Shown here piece after piece: positions 6,495 to 13,025 of a DNA stretch of 13,092 bases (the stretch's first letter is position 1; each line of letters opens with the position of its first letter). Made by a program: the position numbers and the translations under genes. Below the pieces are notes generated by a model. It had not been told where the DNA came from. It made no database searches and saw only the letters and a program-made list of their open reading frames with translations. Source of the stretch: Clostridiales bacterium (GTDB lineage Bacteria > Bacillota > Clostridia > Christensenellales > Aristaeellaceae); NCBI GenBank assembly GCA_004552515.1, contig SFOF01000044.1, forward strand, positions 1-13,092, given 5' to 3'.

Positions 6495-8291
6495 ATGGCT
6501 GCCAACAGATACATCGGCGAATACCCGGTCATCGGCATCCGTCCCACCATCGACGGCCGCAGAGGCGTTCTGAAGGTGCGCGAGAGCCTGGAAGATCAGA
6601 CCATGAACATGGCGAAATCCGCCGCCAAGCTGCTCAGCGAAAACCTGCGCTATTCCAACGGCGAGCCGGTAAAGGTCATCATCGCCGACACCACCATCGG
6701 CCGCGTGGCCGAGGCCGCCGCCTGCGCCGAGAAGTTCCGCAAGGAGGGCGTTGAGATCACCCTGACCGTGACGCCCTGCTGGTGCTACGGCGCGGAGACC
6801 ATGGACATGGAGAAGGACACCATCAAGGCCGTCTGGGGCTTCAACGGCACCGAGCGCCCCGGCGCGGTTTACCTCGCCAGCGTTCTGGCCACCCACGCCC
6901 AGAAGGGCCTGCCGGCGTTCGGCATCTATGGCCGCGACGTGCAGGAAGCCACCGCGACTGAGATCCCCGAGGACGTCGCCGAGAAGATCCTGCGCTTCGG
7001 CCGCGCGGCCGTCGCCGTGGCCACCATGCGCCGCAAGAGCTATCTGCAGATCGGCTCCATCACCATGGGCATCGGCGGCTCCATCATGGACACCAACTTC
7101 ATCGAGGATTACCTGGGGATGCGCGTTGAGTCGGTCGATGAGGTCGAAATCATCCGCCGCATGACGCTGGGCATCTACGACGAGAAGGAATACGAGAAGC
7201 TCAAGGCCTGGGCCGATAAGTACGTCGTCGAGGGCTTCGACAAGAACCCCACCGAGCTGCAGAAGACCCGCGAGGAGAAGGACAAGGACTGGGAGTTCAC
7301 CCTGAAGATGTACCTGATCATCAAGGATCTGATGAACGGCAACAAAAACCTGCCCGAGGGCTGCGAGGAAGAGGCCGTCGGCCACAACGCCATCGCGGGC
7401 GGCTTCCAGGGCCAGCGCCAGTGGACGGACTTCTATCCGAACTGCGACTTCCCCGAGGCCATGCTCAACACCAGCTTTGACCACAACGGCGCGCGCGAGC
7501 CGTACGTCCTGGCCACCGAGAACGACATCCTCAACGGATTGGGCATGCTGTTCATGAAGCTGCTCACCAACCGCGCCCAGATGTTCGCCGACGTGCGTAC
7601 CTACTGGAGCCCCGAGGCCGTCAAGAAGGCCACCGGCTATGATCTGGAGGGCGTCGCCAAGGAGAATGGCGGCTTCATCCATCTGATCAACTCCGGCGCG
7701 TGCTGCCTGGACGCCAACGGCAAGGCGCTTGACAACGGCACGCCCGTCATGAAGCCCTGGTACGACGTGACCGAAGAGGATCAGAAGGCCATCATGGCCC
7801 ACACCACCTGGAACTACGCCGATCTGGGCTATTTCCGCGGCGGCGGATATTCCTCCCGCTTCGTGACCGACGTCGAGATGCCCTGCACGATGATCCGCCT
7901 CAATCTGGTCAAGGGCCTTGGCCCGATGCTCCAGATCGCCGAGGGCTGGACGGTCAAGCTGCCCGACGAGGTGACCGATACGCTGTGGAAGCGCACCGAC
8001 TACACCTGGCCCTGCACCTGGTTCGCCCCGCGCTGCGACGGCAAGGAAGGCCCGTTCAAGGACGCCTATTCCGTCATGAACAACTGGGGCGCCAACCATG
8101 GCGCGATCAGCTACGGCCACATCGGCGCCGATCTGATCACCCTGTGCTCCATGCTGCGCATCCCGGTCGCCATGCACAACGTGCCCGAGGAGAAGATCTT
8201 CCGTCCCTCCGCGTGGAACGCGTTCGGCATGGACAAGGAGGGCGCCGACTATCGCGCCTGCGCCACCTACGGCCCCGCCTTCAAGAAATAA
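6495..8291 (+). CDS. fucI: L-fucose isomerase
   Basis: This 598-residue enzyme interconverts the aldose L-fucose and the ketose L-fuculose (also D-arabinose and D-ribulose in the family), the first step of L-fucose catabolism, with Mn2+ in the cytoplasm. Length matches the E. coli enzyme (about 591). Residues equivalent to the metal ligands are visible: Glu342 in ATENDILNG (340-348), Asp366 in MFADVRTYWSP (363-373), exactly 24 residues apart as in E. coli (Glu337/Asp361), and probably His535 in NHGAISYGHIG (534-544). The start is set by GGGAGG (6481-6486), 8 nt upstream. Codons are strongly biased to C- and G-ending forms like ychF and unlike the other genes here, which suggests high expression. 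No fuculokinase, fuculose-phosphate aldolase or transporter is in the window. An L-arabinose-isomerase-type relative is less likely given length and motifs. Confidence 0.96.
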   Translation: MAANRYIGEYPVIGIRPTIDGRRGVLKVRESLEDQTMNMAKSAAKLLSENLRYSNGEPVKVIIADTTIGRVAEAAACAEKFRKEGVEITLTVTPCWCYGAETMDMEKDTIKAVWGFNGTERPGAVYLASVLATHAQKGLPAFGIYGRDVQEATATEIPEDVAEKILRFGRAAVAVATMRRKSYLQIGSITMGIGGSIMDTNFIEDYLGMRVESVDEVEIIRRMTLGIYDEKEYEKLKAWADKYVVEGFDKNPTELQKTREEKDKDWEFTLKMYLIIKDLMNGNKNLPEGCEEEAVGHNAIAGGFQGQRQWTDFYPNCDFPEAMLNTSFDHNGAREPYVLATENDILNGLGMLFMKLLTNRAQMFADVRTYWSPEAVKKATGYDLEGVAKENGGFIHLINSGACCLDANGKALDNGTPVMKPWYDVTEEDQKAIMAHTTWNYADLGYFRGGGYSSRFVTDVEMPCTMIRLNLVKGLGPMLQIAEGWTVKLPDEVTDTLWKRTDYTWPCTWFAPRCDGKEGPFKDAYSVMNNWGANHGAISYGHIGADLITLCSMLRIPVAMHNVPEEKIFRPSAWNAFGMDKEGADYRACATYGPAFKK

Positions 8292-8309
8292 TATAACAGC
8301 ATAGACCGG

Positions 8310-8348
8310 CGCGCCCGAATCCAAACGCGATTCGGGCGCGTTGATTTT
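8310..8348 (+). terminator. Terminator of fucI
   Basis: A perfect 11-bp stem (8310-8320 with 8330-8340, loop of 9 nt) is followed by TTGATTTT and starts 19 nt after the fucI stop codon. The T-rich tail also contains TTGATT and TTGACG, possible -35 elements of the next gene, so termination and initiation signals appear to overlap. Confidence 0.85.
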
Positions 8349-8349
8349 G
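8334..8349 (+). repeat. 16-nt sequence shared with 11579-11594, copy 1
   Basis: GGGCGCGTTGATTTTG occurs identically here and at 11579-11594. Here it overlaps the 3' arm and tail of the fucI terminator and lies about 80 nt before the second AraC gene. At the other site its TTGATT is the -35 of a good promoter. Here no equally good -10 follows: TTGATT with CAAAAT (8364-8369, 17-nt spacer) or TTGACG (8347-8352) with TAGCAT (8369-8374, 16-nt spacer) are weak options. Confidence 0.5.
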
Positions 8350-8430
8350 ACGGCAGCGCAGAACAAAATAGCATACACTCGCGGCGACATGGCAGACGCG
8401 AAGACTCGGCCGCGCCGCTATAATAAGGAC

Positions 8431-9261
8431 ATGAACAGACACGATGACGCGCAGCGGGCGATAAAGACGCTCCGCATCGGCGACTGCCGCCATGAGGAGC
8501 GGAGGATCCCGCACATCTATGGCGTGCGCAATACGACGGAGAGTCATACGCACGATTACTATGAGTTTTTTCTGGTCGTGAAGGGACGGGCGGTTCACCG
8601 CGTCAACGGCGCGGAAATCGTCGTCGGTCGGGGGACGCTGGCCGTCGTGCGTCCCAGAGACGTTCACGGCTACGATTACTATCTCTCGGACGATTTTGAA
8701 ATGTACAACCGCGGACTTTCCGCCGACCGCTTTGAGGCGCTGACGGCGAATCATGGCGAAAGCGCGCGCGTATTGACGCAGGGGCGGCTGCCCCGGCACG
8801 TCCGCGTGGACGAGCGGGCGCTCGACTTTCTGATTCAGCTGATCGAGGGCTATGAGGACGACGGCAGCGCCGGGCAGAGCGCGCGGCTCGAGCTGCTCCT
8901 GCAGGCCGTTTTGTTTTATGCGATCTATGCGGACGAGCAGGACGGCGGCTGCTTTCTGCCGGGCTGGCTCGGCGAACTGCTGTCTCAGATGAAGCGGCGC
9001 GAAAATCTGGCGGCGGGACTGTCCCGGCTGATTGAACTGAGCGGCTATTCGCGCTGCCATGTCAACCACGCCTTCCGAAAATACCTCGACATGACCCCGA
9101 CCGACTATATAAGCCGCGTCCGGCTGTCGGAGGCTGTCCGGCTATTGCAGAGCTCGTCTCTGACCGTCGCGGGCATTGCGGCCGAGTGCGGGTTCAATAA
9201 TCTCAGCCACTTCTATGCGGAATTTAAGCGCGTCTACGGCGTTCCGCCGAGAAAACTCTGA
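8431..9261 (+). CDS. AraC-family regulator upstream of the glycyl radical enzyme
   Basis: From the ATG at 8431 the protein has 276 residues. The N-terminal cupin (about 36-95) carries HTHDYYEFFLV (39-49), KVNG-like RVNG (57-60) and RPRDVHGYDYY (74-84); His39, His41, Glu45 and His79 sit where cupin metal or ligand residues are usual. This resembles the ChbR/CelD type of AraC protein. The C-terminal AraC domain spans about 180-276, with helix-turn-helix units near 198-218 and 244-265 and the signature GFNNLSHFYAEF ... GVPPRK. The glycyl radical enzyme begins 17 nt after its stop, so the pair is an operon and the regulator probably controls the enzyme. The start is uncertain: AAGGA is only 1 nt before the ATG, while a perfect TATAAT (8419-8424) would put transcription start on the ATG itself. 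In-frame alternatives are ATG 8389 (no ribosome site) and TTG 8341 (inside the terminator tail). Confidence 0.9.
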   Translation: MNRHDDAQRAIKTLRIGDCRHEERRIPHIYGVRNTTESHTHDYYEFFLVVKGRAVHRVNGAEIVVGRGTLAVVRPRDVHGYDYYLSDDFEMYNRGLSADRFEALTANHGESARVLTQGRLPRHVRVDERALDFLIQLIEGYEDDGSAGQSARLELLLQAVLFYAIYADEQDGGCFLPGWLGELLSQMKRRENLAAGLSRLIELSGYSRCHVNHAFRKYLDMTPTDYISRVRLSEAVRLLQSSSLTVAGIAAECGFNNLSHFYAEFKRVYGVPPRKL

Positions 9262-9278
9262 CGCGCGGAGAAGAAGCC

Positions 9279-11519
9279 ATGAAAGAAAAGATCATCGACC
9301 TTTCGCTTGAGTTTACGCGCGTCTATCGGCAGATGAAGGACGCCTCCGCGGCGATGCGCGAGGCCCACGCCGTGCGCACGCTCTATCCCGGGCTGCTGCT
9401 GCCGCCCGAAGAGGGCGATATGTACGCCGGGCGCATGGAATGCCACTATGCGCGCGATCTGCCGCTCGATCTTTCGCCTCAGGGCGGCGCGCAGGTGGGC
9501 TATGTGATGTTTCCCGGGCGGTTCCGCACTTTGGAGGACGAATATCCGCATCGCAGGGACGAAATTGAAGCGCTGATCGAATTCTGGAAGACGGAATCGA
9601 CGTTTGTCAAGCTCCGCGAGGAAGCGCCTGAGGACGTTTATAGCTATCTGATGGAGACCGGCATAGTCAAGGATGACGAGGGATATATGCGCTGCGACGA
9701 TCCGGCGCGGCCGAGGGGCGCGGGCTTTATCTCCGGCTGCGCGGACACTCGAACCGCCGGCATCATGGTCAACTTTACCCGCGCGGTTGAACGGGGACTT
9801 CCGGGGCTGAGGCAGGACGTCGAGCGGGCGATGGCGAAGAATCCCGGACGCCGCGATTTTTATGAGGCCTGCCTGTATACGCTTAAGACCGTCGATCTGT
9901 GCCTTGAGGACTATGCGGCAAAGTGCCGCGCCGCCGGGCGCGACGACATGGCGGATATACTCTGCGCACTGCGAAGCGCCGCGCCGGACAGCTATCGCGC
10001 GGCGGTGCAGCTGGTGATTATTCTGACGATCCTCATGAGGACGTGCAATTACGGACGGCTGGACATAGCGCTGGGCGATTTGATGGACGCGGATTTCCGG
10101 CGCGGCGCGCTCGATTTTGAGCAGGCCGTGCGGCAGACGATCGGCTTTTACGATTTGCTCGACGAGTGCAATGTGATTTACGATAGCCGCATTGTCATCG
10201 GCGGCAGAGGACGGCCTCATCCCGAGGCCGCCGACCGATTCGCGCTTGTGGCCATGGAGGCCGTGCGGCGCTGTCACCGCGTGGTGCCGGTTTTGACGCT
10301 CAGGCTGTACGACGGCCAGAATCCGGCGCTCTTCGACAAGGCGCTCGACTGCATTGGCGAGGGCTGCATCTATCCCACGCTGTACAACGATGACGTGTAC
10401 GTCCCCGGACTGCAGAAGAGCATGAATCTTCCCTACGAGGACGCGCTGGACTATGTGCCGCTCGGCTGCGGCGAAATGACGCTCTACGGCAAGGGCGTCG
10501 GCTCGCCGAACAGCACGACGCGCTTTCTCAAGGCGCTCGAAGCGGCGCTGCACAACGGGCGCGACGGCGCGGACGGCCTGCTGATCGGCGAAAAGACGGG
10601 CGAGCTGTCCGAATTGGACAGCTACGAAAAGCTGGAGGCCGCCTTCCTCGATCAGGTGCGCGCCGTGGCGCGCAGAGAGATACGGGCGCACGAATGGAAC
10701 CGCGAGCGGACGGGGCGGGACTGCGCGCTCGTGCTGCACAGCCTGCTGCTGGACGACTGTCTGGAGCGGGGCGCGAGCATCTACGAGGGCGGCGTGCGCT
10801 ATTTCGGCGCGAACACGGAGGGCTTTGGCCTGATCAGCACGGCCAACAGCCTGGCGGTGATCAAAAAGCTGGTCTACGATGAGAAAAAGTATACGCTGCC
10901 CGAGCTGGTGCACATGCTGGATGTGGATTTCGAGGGCTATGAGGACGCGCGGCGGGAAATGCTGAATGTGGACAAATTCGGCAACGACGCTGAATGGGTG
11001 GACGACATAAAGCGGCGCATTGAAGACGAGATCAACGCGATCTATCACGACATTGGTCTGAAATCGCATCTGCACTATTATACCGTCGCCAATGTCAACC
11101 CCGGCGGCATAACGATCGGCCCGTATGTGGCGGCCAGCGCGGACGGACGGCGCTGCGGCGAGCCCATGTCGCTGGGCAATTCGCCCATGCCGGGCACGGA
11201 CGTGAGCGGGCTGACCGCCATGCTGCTCTCATGCGCCCGCTCTCCGGCCGACAACGGCGGCGTCGTGACCAATGTCAACATTTCGCGCGCCATGCTGAAC
11301 GACCGCCGCGAGACGGTCAGGCAGGCGTTTCTGGCCTATTTCAAGCTGGGCGGGCAGCAGCTGAACGTCAACTGCTTCTCGAAGGGCGATCTTGAGGACG
11401 CGCTGGTTCATCCCGAACGGCACCGCAATCTGATCGTGCGGGTGAGCGGCTATTCGGCGCGCTTCACGTCTCTGGACGCAATTACTCAAAAGAACATCAT
11501 GGAACGCACGCTTTTCTGA
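9279..11519 (+). CDS. Glycyl radical enzyme of the PFL-like family, unassigned reaction
   Basis: The 746-residue protein has both hallmarks of glycyl radical enzymes: RVSGYSARF (721-729), with Gly724 as the radical site, near the C-terminus followed by the usual ...Q.NIMERTLF end, and an active-site cysteine loop PLGCGEM (395-400 region; Cys397, Glu399). A GCxE loop is typical of lyases and dehydratases rather than of pyruvate formate-lyase, which has adjacent cysteines. Against a diol dehydratase, the usual Gly-His before the VxDYxxVLxxG stretch appears as Ala160-Gly161 in AGIMVNFTRAVERG, and position Cys+14, Asp in glycerol dehydratase, is Asn411 here (alignment from memory). The length is within the family range, and no truncation is seen. 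GGAG 8 nt upstream sets the start, 17 nt after the AraC gene. No typical CxxxCxxC activating enzyme with ferredoxin insert is present in the window, so activation must come from elsewhere. The substrate is unknown. Confidence 0.9.
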   Translation: MKEKIIDLSLEFTRVYRQMKDASAAMREAHAVRTLYPGLLLPPEEGDMYAGRMECHYARDLPLDLSPQGGAQVGYVMFPGRFRTLEDEYPHRRDEIEALIEFWKTESTFVKLREEAPEDVYSYLMETGIVKDDEGYMRCDDPARPRGAGFISGCADTRTAGIMVNFTRAVERGLPGLRQDVERAMAKNPGRRDFYEACLYTLKTVDLCLEDYAAKCRAAGRDDMADILCALRSAAPDSYRAAVQLVIILTILMRTCNYGRLDIALGDLMDADFRRGALDFEQAVRQTIGFYDLLDECNVIYDSRIVIGGRGRPHPEAADRFALVAMEAVRRCHRVVPVLTLRLYDGQNPALFDKALDCIGEGCIYPTLYNDDVYVPGLQKSMNLPYEDALDYVPLGCGEMTLYGKGVGSPNSTTRFLKALEAALHNGRDGADGLLIGEKTGELSELDSYEKLEAAFLDQVRAVARREIRAHEWNRERTGRDCALVLHSLLLDDCLERGASIYEGGVRYFGANTEGFGLISTANSLAVIKKLVYDEKKYTLPELVHMLDVDFEGYEDARREMLNVDKFGNDAEWVDDIKRRIEDEINAIYHDIGLKSHLHYYTVANVNPGGITIGPYVAASADGRRCGEPMSLGNSPMPGTDVSGLTAMLLSCARSPADNGGVVTNVNISRAMLNDRRETVRQAFLAYFKLGGQQLNVNCFSKGDLEDALVHPERHRNLIVRVSGYSARFTSLDAITQKNIMERTLF

Positions 11520-11533
11520 TAAACTCGACTGAA

Positions 11534-11578
11534 AAAACGCCCTTTCCGCGCGCCTTGCGGTGAGGGCGTTTTCGCTTT
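11534..11578 (+). terminator. Terminator of the AraC-glycyl radical enzyme operon
   Basis: Arms AAAACGCCCT (11534-11543) and AGGGCGTTTT (11563-11572) enclose an inner CCGC/GCGG stem (11546-11549 with 11557-11560); TTTTCGCTTT follows. It starts 15 nt after the stop codon. Confidence 0.88.
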
Positions 11579-11594
11579 GGGCGCGTTGATTTTG
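11579..11594 (+). repeat. 16-nt sequence shared with 8334-8349, copy 2
   Basis: This exact copy of GGGCGCGTTGATTTTG contains the -35 hexamer of the radical SAM gene promoter. Its partner lies upstream of the AraC-glycyl radical enzyme operon. Confidence 0.5.
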
Positions 11595-11614
11595 CCGTTG
11601 GCCTGTGGTATACT
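11586..11614 (+). promoter_or_regulatory. Promoter of the radical SAM (anSME) gene
   Basis: TTGATT (11586-11591), a 17-nt spacer and an extended -10, TGGTATACT (-10 at 11609-11614), form a strong promoter. The leader is about 27 nt with GGGAGG (11634-11639) 8 nt before the ATG. Together with the terminator upstream, this makes the radical SAM gene a separate transcription unit. Confidence 0.75.
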
Positions 11615-11647
11615 GAAAGCCATAAAAAACCGCGGGAGGATGAATCC

Positions 11648-12742
11648 ATGCCGCCGATCACTGTCATGATCAAGCCGGTTTCGGGCGCGTGCAATATGCG
11701 CTGCCGCTATTGCTTTTACGCCGACGAGATGAGGAACCGCGCCCGCGCCGTGCGGCCGCCGATGAGCCTTGAAACGCTGGAAATCGTCGTGCGGCGCGCG
11801 CTGGCCTACGCCGAAGGGCAGGCGAATTTCATCTTTCAGGGCGGCGAGCCGACGCTGATCGGGCTGGACTACTATCGCCGGCTGATCGCGCTTGAAAATC
11901 GATACGGCGGGCGCGGCGTCGAGATCAACAATATGCTCCAGACCAACGGCTATGCGCTTTCGGACGAAATGATCGCCTTTTTTGCGGAAAATCATTTCCT
12001 GCTGGGCGTGTCGCTGGACGGATGCCCGGCGGCGCACGATCTCATGCGGCCGGACGCGCAGGGCGAGGGGACATACGCGCGCGTGGCGCGGACGATCGAG
12101 CGGCTCGAAGGGGCGGGCGCAGAATACAACATACTCTGCGTGGTCAACGCTGCGGTGGCCGCGTGCGCGGACGAGACGCTTTCGGCGCTGTCGAAATACC
12201 GGTATTTACAGTTCATTCCCTGTCTGGACGCGCTGGAGGGCGGCGCGGGCGATTATGCGCTTTCGCCGCGGGCGTGGGGCGAATTTCTGATTAAGGCGTT
12301 CGACTTTTACGAGCAGGCTTACAACGCGCGCCGCATGGTCAGCATCCGCAATTTCGACGACTGGCTGCGCGTGATGCTGGGCGGCGAGCCGGCCAGCTGC
12401 GCCATGATCGGGCATTGCTCGCTGAACTACCTGATCGAGAGCGACGGCGACGTCTATCCCTGCGATTTTTACGCGCTGGATCAGTGGCGGCTGGGCAACG
12501 TGAGGGAGAGCAACTTCCTGCGCCTGTCCGGCGGCGAGACGGCGCGGCGCTTTATCGCGGAATCAATGAGCGTGCCGGATGACTGCCGCGCCTGCCGGTA
12601 CGGCGCGCTGTGCCGCAACGGCTGCCGCCGCGAGCGGGACGCGGACGGAAAGAGCCGCTGGTGCGCGTCGGTCAAAATGCTGATGGACGCGCGGCTGAAG
12701 CGCATGGAGCGGCTGGCGCGGAAAATGGCGCGGGGGATGTAG
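11648..12742 (+). CDS. Anaerobic sulfatase-maturating enzyme (radical SAM, SPASM)
   Basis: The 364-residue protein matches the anSME family, which oxidises an active-site Cys or Ser of sulfatases to C-alpha-formylglycine using S-adenosylmethionine under anaerobic conditions. The radical SAM cluster ligands are Cys15, Cys19, Cys22 in CNMRCRYCFY (15-24); QGGEP (64-68), QTNG (98-101) and GVSLDG (120-125) follow. The C-terminal SPASM region has Cys251, Cys257, Cys272, Cys313, Cys316, Cys322, Cys326 and Cys339. All but the last keep a constant -4 offset from the auxiliary-cluster ligands I recall for the Clostridium perfringens enzyme, and Asp273 in YPCDFY matches its catalytic base Asp277. The start is set by GGGAGG 8 nt upstream. 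It has its own promoter. No sulfatase is in the window, so its substrate must be elsewhere; a related SPASM peptide-modifying role is a less likely alternative. Confidence 0.93.
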   Translation: MPPITVMIKPVSGACNMRCRYCFYADEMRNRARAVRPPMSLETLEIVVRRALAYAEGQANFIFQGGEPTLIGLDYYRRLIALENRYGGRGVEINNMLQTNGYALSDEMIAFFAENHFLLGVSLDGCPAAHDLMRPDAQGEGTYARVARTIERLEGAGAEYNILCVVNAAVAACADETLSALSKYRYLQFIPCLDALEGGAGDYALSPRAWGEFLIKAFDFYEQAYNARRMVSIRNFDDWLRVMLGGEPASCAMIGHCSLNYLIESDGDVYPCDFYALDQWRLGNVRESNFLRLSGGETARRFIAESMSVPDDCRACRYGALCRNGCRRERDADGKSRWCASVKMLMDARLKRMERLARKMARGM

Positions 12743-13025
12743 AGCGCATCTCGGAAATTCCTGCTGAAAAAACGCATCTGACCGCATCCGGCGGATTCGC
12801 GCGCCGCTAAAAAGCGCGGCGTTTACCGGAATGGGCGGTTTGCTCCGGTCTCAGGATTTGATGCCTGCGCTTCTCCGCTTGGGAGGCCACTGAAAGGCCG
12901 CCGGTTTTCTTACAAAAATATCCCCGGCCGTCATGATAGCGGCCGGGGATGGATTTATCTGTCAGGGTGCTTTAACGCGCGAGAACCCGGCCGGAAAAAA
13001 TCCGGTCGGGCAGAGGGGCGAACGC
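12743..13025. other. Convergent intergenic region with several hairpins
   Basis: I see no gene in these 283 nt between the anSME gene and the convergent SH3 gene. It holds a short GC hairpin, CGCCGC (12802-12807) with GCGGCG (12816-12821), followed by TTT, a possible weak plus-strand terminator; a 6-bp hairpin ACCGGA/TCCGGT (12825-12849); the strong hairpin at 12920-12950; and a 10-bp stem at 12986-12995 with 13001-13010 (one G-U pair, loop AAAAA) that lacks a T-run on the minus strand. Confidence 0.5.
12912..12950 (-). terminator. Terminator of the minus-strand SH3 gene
   Basis: A perfect 11-bp stem (12920-12930 with 12940-12950, 9-nt loop) is followed on the minus strand by TATTTTTG (plus 12912-12919). 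On the plus strand the hairpin is followed only by GGATTTATC, so it probably serves mainly the minus-strand gene but could also stop anSME transcripts. It lies about 75 nt after the SH3 gene stop codon. Confidence 0.75.

Noticed and set aside
6348..8390. Long minus-strand open frame antisense to fucI
   Set aside because: The plus strand encodes an unmistakable L-fucose isomerase. The antisense frame is His/Gly/Val/Leu-rich, a typical shadow of a strongly codon-biased gene.
8341..9261. TTG at 8341 as start of the second AraC gene
   Set aside because: It lies in the T-rich tail of the fucI terminator without a ribosome site, and the extra 30 residues do not resemble a cupin N-terminus.
9234..11075. 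Long minus-strand open frame antisense to the glycyl radical enzyme
   Set aside because: It has no domain signature and covers a gene with clear GRE motifs on the plus strand; it is a compositional shadow.
9279..11519. Assignment of the GRE as propanediol dehydratase of the fucose pathway
   Set aside because: It is attractive because L-fucose yields 1,2-propanediol, but the loop is GCGE rather than GCVEP, and the recalled His and Asp positions appear substituted. No propanediol-pathway genes or microcompartment proteins are present.
11648..12742. Radical SAM protein as the GRE-activating enzyme
   Set aside because: The gene has the full anSME/SPASM ligand set and the catalytic-base Asp, has its own promoter, and lacks the short CxxxCxxC activase architecture.
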